Positions 10,117 to 22,985 of a stretch of 64,000 nucleotides of DNA are shown here, in pieces (the first letter of the stretch is position 1; each line of letters opens with the position of its first letter). The notes under the pieces are model-generated. The model did no database searches. It saw only the letters and a list, made by a program, of their open reading frames with translations, and was not told the DNA's origin. Source of the DNA: Spinacia oleracea (taxonomy: Eukaryota; Streptophyta; Magnoliopsida; Caryophyllales; Amaranthaceae); assembly GCF_020520425.1 (NCBI RefSeq), contig NC_079487.1, positions 105,372,141 through 105,436,140 of the forward strand. The letters run 5' to 3'. The position numbers and the translations under genes were made by a program.

Positions 10117-13100
10117 TCAGCCTTTTGTGCCTCTTTTTCTCTTCTTTGCACTCTTTTTTGATCCACTCTGAGACTTCCCCTTTGAACTTTCAGGCGCTTT
10201 TGCTGGTTCTGGTGATGACTCCATATCTTCAGTATCCTCTTCCTCTGCTGCAGGAGCAGCTTTCACTTTGTTGCTCCCGTTAGTAGTATTGGATTTGCCG
10301 CCACTCTTTGGAGATTTACCCTTGGACTTTGTAGCAACTATAGGTGTTTCTTGCTTTGACTTGCTACTCCCTTTGGGTGTGTCCACATCATTAGCTTTGG
10401 ATTTTCCAACTGATTTAGGGGTCTTGTCCTTGTTGCCAGATTTTGAATCTTTGGGTTTTCCACCTTTAGGGTCCTCAGATTTACCAATACTCTTCAAAGG
10501 CTCGTCCTTTGTTTTGGCATCCACTTTATTATTATCATCCTTCTTCTTAGTTCGAGGCTTGGTTGTAGTTTTAGATTTGCTGGTTGAACCTCCGGCCCTG
10601 GAAAATGCAAACAAAACATCTTAGACTGAGAATAATAAAAACAGATGTCTAAAAACATAGTGGATATCACACTGTACTTTTTAGCTGAAGTCTCAGTCTT
10701 TCCTCGTTTAGCCCCTAGAACAGGACTTGTCTTGGCCTTTTTAGCTTGTGGCCTACAAACCAGCCAAGATAAGATAGTACATTTGAAATTGATTAGATAA
10801 CCAGAAAGTAGATAGAGAAGCACAAATGCATAATGCACTGCTACAAAACAGCCAAATTAACACAATCAAATGCATCAGATAAGAGAACCGCAGACTGGAG
10901 CAATGAATTCTCAGATATGATCACAGAAACTCAGTCAAAACAGTTCATTATCAAAAACCGGAAAGTGATTGAATCAACTTGATGTGCAAAAATGTAAGGT
11001 TCTAATGCTCATAAGAACTCAATGTACAACAAGAAAGACTTACATTTCAGCAGATTCATCAGGGCTTTCACCGTCGCTTGAATCCCTCTGTGATTAAGAT
11101 ACAGCAGTACACATTATTAACTGTAAAATATTTTTTAAAAACCCATAAACCAATACAAGGGAGCAAACCTGATCATCTTCCATCAATTTCCACTTCTCCT
11201 TCTCAAGCTTCAAAACCTCAACATCACCATCACTATATATTACCTACATCAAAATAAAGCAAACTACTAAGAACAAAATACACAAAGATAAATGAAGAAG
11301 CAATTTAGAGCAAGAAACTCCCAATCACCTTATGCTTTCCTGAACCAGGATCAAAGTGCTCAACAACCCCTTTATAAAACCTGCAAATAACTCCGACAAA
11401 AGAAAGGAAATTAAAGCATGTACTATATGAAGTCAGGAATCATCTAATCTCCGTTATTCAATATCCAGGATAGTATGGCTATAACTCAGTCATGCATGAG
11501 CTACATAGCCAGCTATAAAGATATTGCATTGCCAGCCTACAATGATTAAAATGTCTTGATCAATTGGGGGGAAAGTATGTCATAAACTATACATGTCAAG
11601 ACAAAAGTGCAAGATCTGTAAGACATGTTTGCACATACTATCTATTAACATCAGAGACAGGGTGATGTAAGAGTTAAGATGGTTGAAGTTCAACAGAGAC
11701 CAGACTATAGCAAAACAATGACGAAATTTTTCTCAAAGTCTAGAACAGAAGATGAAAAACAAGAGAGTAAATTCCACAACGTTTATCAAAATGAAGTATT
11801 TATCATGAGCAAATAAAGCAAACATCTTACTCTTTGTCATCTGGCCACCAAACGTGGATCGTCGAACCAACCAATTCCTTACCATATTTGGAAGCCTGGA
11901 AATTTATATCAAACTCATCAGAAGAAAAATTCAATGCAAAGATTAAAGACTTCAACATGGTCAATCACGCTCATTCCTGAACAATTTTTCGAGAAACATT
12001 TAAGTAAAGAAACCCAAAAATGTCATAATTCCATATGAATCTGTAGATAATACAGTTAGTATGGAGTACAAACCAATGGTAAGTTGGTAACAATCCGTTT
12101 TAGGTGTTTGATGAGATTCTCTCAGATGCATCCATATGGTCATAGAAGAATCAAGCATGTTATAATAACTTATAAGTTCATGCAAGAACAAGAGCTCCAA
12201 TAATGGTATTAACCAACCCTACCTACCTACATGATAGCAAACGGGAAAAACATTTAGGGACGGAGGGAGTATTTTACAAACGAAAAAATGGAAGGGCATA
12301 TGGGTCATACTAAAAACGGGCTAATCTCACCCTAACACCATCCTCTTTTGAAACTGACTCATTCAGGGCATGCCACATGCTACAAATTCATTTCACTTGC
12401 TACAACAAACTAAACTAGATTGTGCACCGCATGTCCGCATAAAGTGAATGGAAGCAAAAGGAACTTGTGGAAATGCAATACTAGTGAACAGGGTCGAACA
12501 TGTACATCACACTGGTACAAATAGTTTACAAATACTTATAATATGCTCAATCTTCAGATTTATAAAATTACAGATTACATGATTAATGATAATGCATTCT
12601 AAGATGCAACTAAGAACACTTACATTACAAAAATTAAATAATTCAGATTCATAGCACCTGGAAGTCTAATTGCAAATTTGGTCAAACTTCACTCCTTTTA
12701 CCACCTTTTTAAGTGGCTATATTTAATAAATTTCATATTCTAGGCAACCAAATACAGCATACTTCCCTAGATACAAAACAACCCAGCTTCTTAAATAACT
12801 GTAACACCAAGAATTGAGGATATCACCTAAGCAACAGCATTATCATATAGCAGCAGACTAACCGCAAGCAGTGTCAACTGATCAAGACATCAATAGGAAA
12901 ACATACCTTCTTTCCGCTGGGTACTTTCTTTTCGCTGGATACTTTCTTTTCACTGGAACGCTTCCTTTTGGAATTTGAATCGGATGCTTTTTCCACATCA
13001 CTTTCATCTTTAACGGGCTTTGCAGTGGACTTTGCTGAACCAACAGACTTCTGGAAAATTAATTAAATACGTAGTCATTAAAGCTTTTGTAATAGGTATA

Positions 13101-16100
13101 ACATAGCAACTTTATAAAATTTATTCCAAGGATAAACACAACGGCTTTACATAAGTACCTTCCTCTCATCCTTGGACGGAGTTTTTGTAAGATCTTTTGC
13201 AGGAGTAGCTTTTCCCTGAGCTCGTTTGTTCTTATTATCACGCTGGCTAACAACAACTTCGGCCTTCTTGCCCGTCTGTTTCGCCGATTTGGCATCCACA
13301 TCACTGGTTTTTTCATCTTCCTTTGATGCATCAGAACTCGGTACACTGTCCTCCTTGTCGGTGGTAGAAGATACCTTTTTCCCTTTTTGCTTATGCAATT
13401 TGGATTCTGAAGCACTAACTCCTTCAAGGGACTTCTTGGGATCAGATTCCTCCTCCATTTCAACATCACCAGCTGGCTCACTTTCCACTAATTCATCCTT
13501 CTTTTCTGGTTCATCCTCTTTTGGATCCTCATCAGCAAGGCTTCCACTTGGGGAGAGAGATGGAACACCAACAGGCTCTTCAGATGTTTTGGGTGAGGGT
13601 ACTGGGGCATCAGGCTCTTTTTCATTTTCTGCTGGCTCTGCAGAATCAGCCAACGGAGCCTCACTTGGTACATTGTCAGCATCCTTCCCATCTTTTTCTT
13701 GAGGCTCAGGCATCACTGTTTCCTCCTTTTCCTCCATAACAGCAGGTTCTGGAAGTTCTAAAGAGCTCTTCAACGAATTTGTTTTCTTCCCTTTCCGCTT
13801 GTTAACTTTTACTGGCTTAGTTTTTGGTTTTGTGAGCTTTTCAGCATCTATATTGTCAACCTTAGCCTTGCTTGGTTCTGCCTCTTCATCATGAACCTCA
13901 TGATTTACCTCCTTGGAATCATCGTTGCCTGCAGAGATATCTTCAACCTCATTCTGTAATGTACCATTGCTGACCACAGCCTTTGGAGACCCAACAGTAG
14001 CAGGACCAACTTCTTCAGAAGGGGGCGCATCATCCAAAGTTTCCAAAGCTACCTGAGGAAAAAATGAAAAGCTAACATTAAGCCATTGTTCCAGAAAAAT
14101 GACCAAGCTCATTAAAATAGCATGAGGAACACACATACTTCAACTGCCTTTTCTGAAGGTGGGTTGGTCACATCATTCTCAGCAGCCTGATTAAAGAAAG
14201 ATTGGAAAGAAGACGTTAAAAAAAGCAGGAAATAATAGATATTTAAAGAATCAATTGGCTGCTTCATGCTACTAACTGTGCAAGCACAACATATACCCAG
14301 TAAACCTGTTTCTCAAAACGTAGAAGAAAGAAGAAGAAAAAAAAGACTGACTTTGATGTGAGACTAAACAATAACGACTACAGAAAGTTAGCTCTCAACA
14401 AATTAGTGTTAGATGTGGTCTTCAACAGCTGTTAAATATGTGATGAAGTGGATCAAAAACAGATCAAGTGTAATATTTAAACATCTTGATAAAAAGTCAG
14501 CGCCATGAAAAGCAAAAAAAGAAAAATAACAGCATCTTCCAGGTACAAAACCTCTCCAAAATCATTCCAAACTGCTCGTAGATTTCCATCATGTGACATC
14601 CATAGTCTACTACACTTAAGTAGCATTTATTCAAGTAATTAAGGATATGGAATATACCATGTTCTTCTATATGTGAGCCTTTTCTCCCTCATGTAAACAA
14701 GGAAAAGTGATATGTAAAGTTTAGAAAAGCTTCAGAGCAAAAGTTTTAAATATAAGATAGAGAATGAAATAGAACAGTGTGCTTCGTTGCTAAATTTGAT
14801 GAACACAGTATTTGAAGGAGAAACTCCAAATTCCAACTCCAAATGAATCATAAAAATTATTGCACAAACTCTACAACTCAGTCACTCCGTAACTTCTCTA
14901 ACCTTCCTGGCTAAAATCAAGAAAACTAAATTACATCACTATATTAGCATATAATGCCCTTACTCTGTGGACTTAAGTCATGGAGAGTAAAACACATACT
15001 ATAATAACCACTAACCAGCCATCAAGATATATTGCATGTTATCAATTACCAAATATTTTTAGCTTTGCAGAACTACCAAGAGATATATATTATTAAAAAA
15101 AAAAAAATCATCATGGACTAAGGAATATACTACCACATTTTCGTTCACAGCATCTGCCTCACTAGGCTCAACAGCTTCACTTCTAGCTTGTAAAACAGTT
15201 GCCACAGCCTTACTATAATCATCTACAGTAGTACCAAGGGACTTCATAGCTGGTATCAGATAAGGTTTAAGCTTGACAGCACACTTTTCAGCCACTTTCT
15301 CCCCAAGCAGACGAGCAACAGGCAAAACTTCCTGGACATCAGAATATAAAAAAGATCACCAAACTCATTCAGGGTGATCACAAATGAAGCTTCAGCAACT
15401 TGTAAGAAAATTGACCTTATTCTCGGTTTTCAGAACGTCTAGGATAGACGAACAAAGATCTGTTGATATATCTTCACTTTCTTCCAAGACAAGGGTCATG
15501 ATTGTCTCCATTGAAGAAAACACATTTTCAGAATGATCACCCCTACAAGATCCCAAAAGAATAAACCGTCGTCAGGTAAGGTTAATCGATCACAGTCTAT
15601 CAAAGAGTGACTTGAAGGTTTTCCATCACTTCCTTCTTGTGCACTTGTGCAGTAAATATCCCAAAAGACATAGGGAGAGAACAAAATTGCAAAGACTGCA
15701 TGTAAGAGTTTCTCCACTCCAAATCTTTACCTTCCTTCTCTTTCAAAATGTATTAGTAGTTTAGAAATTATTCAACAACATAATCCTCCACGTGACTAAA
15801 AAATTTCAGGGTTACAAAATTCACAAGTGCTCGAGTACATAACAATTACCGTACATGTATAAACAAGCAAGAGCATAAGTTTTCATATTTCACCATTGAA
15901 GGGTCTACAAAGTGTATGACATAAGATAGAAAAGATCAGAACCATAATTTTTCAATGTTGCTCTTTTTAAAAGCATCAAGCATAGTCAGATACAAAATCC
16001 TGGGGAGATACAGGACCAAGGCTCCAAGAACTTACATAAATACAATTCTTGTGGGGAGCAAAGAGGGAAACTACATAAAGGCATGCAGTGTACAGGGATA

Positions 16101-19100
16101 GCAATAAAGAAAAGGCAACGGGTAATCTTCAGATAAAAGAATGTGTAACAAAAAGAATGAGACACAAGATAGTTCACAATATGTGTACCATATAGTCCAC
16201 AACAATAAGCAATTCATCTTCATCAGAAAAACCATTTTGCGATAGTGGTCCACACACAAGAAATCAAAGGCCAGTACCAAATCAGAAGAGCTTTTCTCCT
16301 TAGCAAGCATGCAAGGAGTTATCCTTTTACATAAGGTGGGGAGAGCAAATAAACTAAACACCACTTTCTGTTTTGGGTTTTTATAATTCACTACCTGGAG
16401 GCACCTAAAGGAAGATGTGCCATACAAATTCTAGGATGTATGTGGAACAACTAGATATTCTAACTCTGAGATCAAGAAGTGTGAAAGTTTTTTAACACTG
16501 CAAGATCTAAGTTGATCCAGAAGTAGGCAAGCTGCACGAATGACAAACCAGAGGTGTTGTACACATACCAAACAAACCAAAAGAAGAACAATAACCTAAC
16601 AAGAACTCTCACAAAGTATGTTTCCCAACATCAAAAACAAATGCTCATATCTTTCAGTTACCTGATAGTTCTAAAGAAGTGATGGAACATTTCCACAATT
16701 AATGCATCACATTCCAGATCCAGCATCACCACACATGATCTGACTTTTGCCACTGTTTCCAGGATGCAGGTCCTCTTGTTAAATGACAGGCTAGATTTGT
16801 CATCTAGCTTCTCAAACGATGATACAATCAATTGAAACACCTCCTGTACACAGTTGGCTACATCAGCATATGGACAGAAGGAATAATCATAATAGTGACA
16901 CTAGTGGATTGATTGATCATATACACCTTCATTTGGTCATCCTCGTAAGGTGCATCTGGAGCTGTGATCCTTGTTACCTCACTGATACATGAAGCAACAG
17001 CAACATTGACATCAATGTCTGAATGTCTCAACAGTTCATTGGAGATCAATGCTTTCATTGATGGAGAGAGTGATTTCTTCATTGACTCCGATGGTGACTG
17101 TTCCACTTGGGTGAGCAAGTTTTCTACACGCTACAAGCACGAGAAACAAGGATAAATAAAACAACTGAAGACTCTATGTTGTGGAACTTCCCAAAGAAGT
17201 ATCTCTAACACAACTTGGTGCACGAATACAGGTTTCACATCATACTCCTAGAAGTAGGCAAACAACACACAAAAGAATAATGTGCATCCTTCCAGGCAGC
17301 AGCTCAGCACTAAGCAGGTATAGTAGACTCACAAAAGACCTCCCCCCCCCCACCCACCCACACACACACACAATACACACAGGCATTCCAAGCATAATGT
17401 TGCCAGAAGCTCAAACTGCAATATAAGACTAGATGACAGAAAAAAGAATCTGAATCCGAAAATAAATCTAAATTGTCTTGGAAAAGTAGGAATAAACATC
17501 TAAATTCCAGGAACCAGTGTTGCTTTCATATCCAAGTACCTCCAAGTTCACAATGTTGGATAAATAACTGAGACGTTAACTACTCACCTTTTAAAATTAA
17601 AAAGGCTCGAGTGAACTGAGTTTAGATAAGGACTACCAAGTACCAAATTCAACTTACAGCTAAACTCAGTACAGATAGGTTCAATTAATAGCGTTTTATG
17701 TCAAGGACCATTCAGGTGAAAAGAACATAACCCAAGTATTTCTCAGGCAATCCAGAGAGGCTCCACGAAAACATGAAGTTAGAGCACCTTATAAGTATTG
17801 CTATACAAGTAAAACAGCACAGCCTCAAAATTCTGGGGGTGAATAAATATCTGTTTTATTATTTTCGGTTTTTTCATGAAATGCCCCCGAGGTTTGCAAA
17901 AACGCACCAAATACCCTCGTGTCTTTCGAATCACATAATATACCCCTATTTTTGCCTAAGTTTGCACCAAATACCCCTAATCCGACCTTCCGTTAGTCCT
18001 CCGTTAAGTCATGTTTATAATTCACAGAATGCCCCTATTTTTAAACTTATTGCACAATATACACCTATTTGTAAACTAAGTTGCACTAAATATCCAAACT
18101 GCTTTTTTTTTTTTCTTTTCTCTCCATCCCTTCCTTCTCTTTTCCTGATCCATCTTCTCCGGTGCACTCCATTGTTCTACAACCGCCAACATAAGAATCA
18201 ACGTGCAAACAATCAAATTCGAAAAATCAATTACTTCCATTCACACTAATCGCCCACAAATTGGACTGAGATTGGAGAAACAAGAAGGGCGGACCCAGAG
18301 AAGAACATACAGGATTGAGCTACTTAAAACACAAAGGCTGCAAGAATTAAACCACTTTATCAAAGATATTCAGATCAACAACACTTACAACAACATTTAC
18401 AGAGAATTCCTTAACTAAGTGCTTCATACTATCTTAGTAGTAAGTCAGAAACCTTAGAATTAGAATTCGATTCTGGAAATCCACCACCATAAATCCATAA
18501 TCAATGTCTGCTTCTACATTGACTCCCAATTTTCTTCAAACAGTCTCCACTCAATTTTACTCACTCTCCCAATTCCCAATTCCCAACACCCTCAACTTCT
18601 CGAATTTCATTCAATTGCAAATCAAAATACCCAATTTCGTCAAAATCAGCTTCAATTCTAACCCTAAATGCAGCACTTTTTGACCCTTTTGTGCTTCAAA
18701 TTGCAGAAACTTTTGAAGACTCTCTCTCCTCTTCATCTTCTTCAACTCCCTTACCTTTGCAGAAACTAAGGGATTCGTCCTCCGAATCCCTTCTTTCTCT
18801 ATTGCTCGTTGCACTTGAGTGGGTCAATGAATCGACGGTGCAACCGAGGATGTTGAACCCTGGGCCGAGATCGGCCTCCGCCGGCGACCAGAGAACGGAA
18901 ATCGGACGCCGTCGGCTATCAGAGAGCAGGAGGAAGAACAACTTCGTTTTTTGCACCGCCGCGAAACTTCCGCACCACCGGAGAATCGACAACCTTCCCA
19001 ATGCGGCCACCGGAGAACGACCACACTCCGCGAAGCCAAGTCGACCACCATCAACATCTGATTTAAGTGATCCTCCGGATCACTGTCGGCGACCAGAGAT

Positions 19101-20393
19101 CGGCCTCCGCCGGCGACCAGAGAGCGGAGATCGGACGTCGCCAGCGACCAGAGAGCAGGAGGATCTACCCAGAATTACTGGGTTTCGAGTAGGTTGAAGC
19201 TTGAAGAACAGGGGAGAGAGAGAGAAATAGAAGAATATGAGATTTTTTTTTTTGAGTTTTTGTCAAAGGGAAGGTAAGTAAATGGGGTCATAACACAATT
19301 AAGGGCAAAATAGTAAAACTCCACTAACGGTAGACTAACGCCGTTAACTGTTAGGTGCATCTCATGAACAGTACGGATAAATAGGGGCATATTATGTTAA
19401 TCGAAACACGCGAGGGTATTTGGTGCGTTTTTGTAAACCTCGGGGGTATTTCATGAAAAAACCGTATTATTTTTATGTATCCTGCAAAGCCAACCGCACA
19501 CACCCCGCAACTTTCCCATATAAAATGCAAAAAATCCTCATTAAGTTACAAGTTTTAACTACTAGTAAACAAAAAAGTATCGAAGTTTTTAATATAAACT
19601 TCAATATAATAAGCCATTTTTGTTATCTCCATAGAACGGAAAGCGCAGAGTTAGTAAATTCAAGTGCAAAAGCTCATTAAGTTTTAACTACTAGTAAAGC
19701 AGAAAAAAGTATCGGAATTCTAACATAATAGGACAATTTTATTGTTGCCGCAGAACGGGTAACAGCAGAGTTAGTAAATTCAATTACAGAAAATAATTCG
19801 AACATAACTGAGCATCTTCGAGCAAACAGAAGTTTCATCCAGAAATCGCGAACGTTTGACACCCGTACCCAGAACTCAACTTACGTGGCAGTAGACTAAT
19901 AATACGAAGTCTATAATGTTGTTTTTTTTGTGAGGGGATATATAATCTTGTTAAGACGGGAAGGAAATTGAGAAAATAAGGAAAGGAATCAATTAAAAGC
20001 GTATTATTGAACCAAAAGTAAGGAAATGTAGCAAAAAAAAAAAAAAAAAGCGTTTAAAAGCACAAATGCCAATTAATTACAATTTAAACTTAAACATTAA
20101 AAAAACATTTTAAAAAAAAAATAGCAACTTTATAACACATGCAACTGTTTAAGAAAATTAGAACGCAATTAATTCAACAGGACACCCAATTAACACTTGA
20201 GTTAAATAAATAAATCAAGCAAAATTCAAGAAATTCGGGAAAAACCTAGCATCTGGAAAACTGGAAAAGGGATAAATTAAAGACTTACGTCAAGCGAAGC
20301 AAGCAATTCAGCGACGGAAGACGGAGGAGAGAGAAGCTGGTTACCAGCTTCGGTGAGCTGCTTCTCAAGCAGCTCTTCATCTGACAACGCCAT
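10117..20393 (-). CDS. PDS5C: sister chromatid cohesion protein PDS5 homolog C-like
   Basis: Fourteen coding exons: 20289-20393, 16927-17130, 16662-16843, 15416-15542, 15134-15331, 14139-14186, 13159-14052, 12907-13050, 11831-11895, 11329-11380, 11169-11243, 11044-11087, 10678-10752 and 10117-10597. All have GT donors and AG acceptors. Lengths sum to 2694 nt, giving 897 aa. Residues 1-272 are the conserved PDS5 helical (HEAT-type) region with the DAPYEDDQMKEVFQLIVSSF and VAKVRSCVVMLDLECDAL blocks. Residues 273-634 are acidic/basic low complexity, with an SSEKKV repeat near the end. Residues ~635-698 are a Tudor domain (VWWPDDKEFYKG...VIYSDGDVE). The tail is Lys/Ser-rich. PDS5 proteins regulate cohesin; plant PDS5C types are nuclear and much shorter than animal PDS5. 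Exon 4 has a non-consensus donor (GTCAAT) but phase is kept. Confidence 0.92.
17341..17376. repeat. C-run and (CA)n microsatellite in intron 1 of the PDS5C gene
   Basis: Nine or so C residues are followed by CCCA units and a (CA)n run. Simple intronic repeat with no other signal. Confidence 0.7.
17866..19464. mobile_element. Mutator-like (Pack-MULE-like) element in PDS5C intron 1
   Basis: Long terminal inverted repeats of about 80-90 bp with few mismatches begin CGGTTTTTTCATGAAAT at both ends. An exact 9-bp duplication TATTATTTT lies outside them (17857-17865 and 19465-19473), as expected for MULEs. No MuDR transposase is present. The interior is unusually GC-rich and gene-like around 18690-19195: it holds a 168-aa plus-strand frame and overlapping minus-strand frames, and a repeated GAGATCGGCCTCCGCCGGCG block (about 18868 and 19096). 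This suggests captured or multiplied host exon sequence. A function for the frames cannot be assigned. Confidence 0.85.
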
Positions 20394-21046
20394 TGTTAAA
20401 CTTCTCTAGATCTCTCAATTACTCAACTTCTTCAACAGCATCAAAACCCTGGCAACCCAGGATCACCACCGTAACAACTAAAAAACACCGAAAAATGAAT
20501 TAAAAAAACTGAATCTCAAAACTAAAAAAAATATCAAAAAATTTGGTTTTAGAGATGGAGAGAGAAAGTTAAGAGCGCGAAAAGGGGTGGAGATTAATTT
20601 TTTTTTTTTTTTTACGATTTATGGAAGAGAAAAGAGGAGGAAGATGAAATTTTTCGGATGAGAGAGAAAAACTAGGGTTTTGTATCGATTTTAATTTTTG
20701 GGGGAAATGGGGATAGATAGAGAAGGAGAGAGAAAGAAACCTACTTTTGTGCGAAGTGGTAGAAAATTATGAGAGCCTCCTTTTTTTTCTTTCTCTTTTT
20801 TTCCCCCAAGATTTTCGTAAGATGGATTTATGAATTATGACGAGGGTTTTTAATTTTGTTGATGGGAGAGAAAATGAAATATTTCGTCACTTTTTCACAG
20901 TGAGCGAAGAGAGTGTTCAGATAAATAATGCCCAGAAAAATATGAAAAATGGTTTTTACTGAGATTTGGAGTCCGCTTGTGTGGGATTGGAGTTGAAATT
21001 TGGGCTCTTGTTTGGTGTTTTATAAACTCGGGAAATTGGTGGGTAA
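20394..21046 (-). promoter_or_regulatory. 5'UTR and upstream region of the PDS5C-like gene
   Basis: Upstream of the ATG at 20393 the minus strand shows long CT-rich tracts (plus-strand GAGAGA runs at 20550-20740) and poly-T/A runs typical of plant 5'UTR and proximal promoter. No clear TATA box could be singled out. The transcription start is probably between 20500 and 20800. Confidence 0.35.
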
Positions 21047-22100
21047 GTATATGCAGTCAATTATGGATTGTGATTAAGAACGAACACTCTTATGGTTATG
21101 GATGGATTGGTAAAAAGTATGTAATTTTGGATTGTTTTTTGAATGGATCTGATGTTTGAAAACAGTTAAAGGTTGAGATGGATGTTGAAAGTACTTTATG
21201 GATAATGTAGGTTATTAAACAGGTTTATGTTTCAGTATAATATGGTTGGTTGACGGTAAAGAGTTGTCGGATTGTATTGTTGATAGGAAATGTTATGAAT
21301 ATATACGTCATGATTAATGATATGCAGCCTGTTATGGGTTGTGATCGAGCACATGTGCTTTTATAGATTAGTAAAAAAAAAAGTAAGTAATCGTGGATTA
21401 TTCTATAGAATGGATATGTTTGAAAAGACGTTGAGACGCAAATGGATTATGAAAGTTACTTTTATACATAGATACTTAGTAGATAATTAAACATGTTTAT
21501 GTTTTGATATTAGTCTGATTGGTGTATGTAGTTAACTAAATAATTGTCAGATCAACTCATTGATAGGAGACGTTATGAATATAGAAGTCATAGGTCATAA
21601 ATAAAAGAGTGTGAGTTTGTTTCAAGCTTGCTTTTGTTTGTTGTTTGTTGTTTGTATCTTTCATGGTTTTATATATGTGCCTGAAATTAGTGCGGAAAAA
21701 TGTGTGGTGATGTAAAATTTGTGATTCACATAGAGAAATAAGAATCAATACTCTAAAATAGGCGATTTTTTGAATGTGGTTGCTGACTTTTGTTGTTTAA
21801 TTTATATTGTCAGTTTAGAGTGTATCATGAAATACAAATGAACTAGACAACAATACGTGGAGAAAGATAGGGCGATGCGAAACAAGTGATTTTCATTTAA
21901 GTAATGAGAATCAATATACACTTAACGGCAAGTGAATCGGTGGTGGTTCTTTTGCAATCTGTCGTTTATATTATCAGCTAAAGTGCTTCGTGATTTGTAA
22001 ATAAAACTGAACAACGTAAAAGCTACACTAGTTAATTTGCTTGCTCTAATTGTTGTGATTAGATTGATCACACAAAAAGTTAACGTATCAAAAGTGAGAA
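21047..22100. repeat. diverged local tandem duplications
   Basis: Two copies of a ~270-bp unit can be aligned by eye (starting about 21047 and 21318). Landmarks are ATATGCAG..TTATGG.TTGTGAT, AGTAAAAA..AAGTA and GTTATGAATATA.A.GTCAT. A second pair follows with a ~168-bp offset (about 21720 and 21888; GTGATT.., TTATATT.TCAG). No coding sequence is seen. Confidence 0.5.
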
Positions 22101-22279
22101 TCATAGTTGTGTTTTATTTACAAGTTTAGGTTATCATTTATATCGAATGTCGTTGTTATGAAACCTTTTAAAAAATTTAATAGGCAATCTTTCTGCATGC
22201 CTATAGTATTCACTTGGTCTCTTTTCTTAGTAACCTAATACATTCCTTTCATTTCCTTCCAATGCTTTAATCTCATTTT

Positions 22280-22672
22280 CACCGTGTGTTTTTTCTTACA
22301 CATTAAAGCCAAAGTTATTTAATAATAATAAATATGAAATGAACTATTTCCTTATTACATACTTCGTATATATATACTTATCACGTAATTATTGTCTTAA
22401 GAAGGCAAGTGAAAATCATCCCAATAACTAATCGCCACTTAATTTAATTTTTACTTACATATTACTTGATGGGAATCACTGTGTGCTTTTTTTTGTACAC
22501 ATAACAAATCCAAAGTAATTTAATAAATAATATATCTAAAACGAACTATTTCCTTATTACATACTTCGGATATATATACTTATCGCATAGTTGTTGTCTT
22601 AAGAAGGTAAGTGAAAATCATCCCAATAACTAATCGCCACTTGATTTAATTTTTACTTACATGTTACTTATT
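22280..22672. repeat. 197-bp tandem duplication, two copies
   Basis: Units start at CACCGTGTG (22280) and CACTGTGTG (22477). Both contain AACTATTTCCTTATTACATA and AATCATCCCAATAACTAATC. The copies are roughly 85-90% alike by eye. No open frame; non-coding intergenic DNA. Confidence 0.75.
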
Positions 22673-22789
22673 GGGGATATTATTGATCACATGCAAACCA
22701 TTATATGTTGAAATAACAATGAATGGAAAACTTATTCCTATTAGTTGTTCCATCAACATACAACTATATACAATATGCATGTCCTCGAT

Positions 22790-22985
22790 CGGTTAGTCAT
22801 GTTATTGTCTTTCTTGTCACCTCAAATGTAATGATTATTCCAATAAATGAAATCCTCATATTTGTCACTAAATTCATTGAGCCCGTAAATAGCATTATGT
22901 TGCTAGCTAATGTTCCGCTCCTTAATTTGCCCATTTTAACCCAAGGCAAGCCTTTTGTCTTTCTTTTCTCGTCAGGAAAGTTTAC
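22790..22985 (-). pseudogene. inverted fragment of a LINE RNase H domain
   Basis: Read on the minus strand, this stretch encodes a degraded version of the same RNase H block found at 23760-23880 on the plus strand. The shared core is SNIMLFTGSMNLVTNMR here and GNIMLFTDSVNLLTNLR there, and the nucleotide match is close. The catalytic Asp of the FTDS motif is replaced by Gly. It directly abuts the plus-strand LINE fragment, making a head-to-head arrangement. Confidence 0.7.

Noticed and set aside
12245..12275. Stowaway-type right end (GGGACGGAGGGAGTA) in a PDS5C intron
   Set aside because: No matching left terminus nearby, so it is not listed as an element.
18691..19197. 168-aa frame in the MULE considered as a functional gene
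   Set aside because: Low-complexity Arg/Pro/Ser composition, internal repeated block, no recognisable domain and no splice or promoter evidence.
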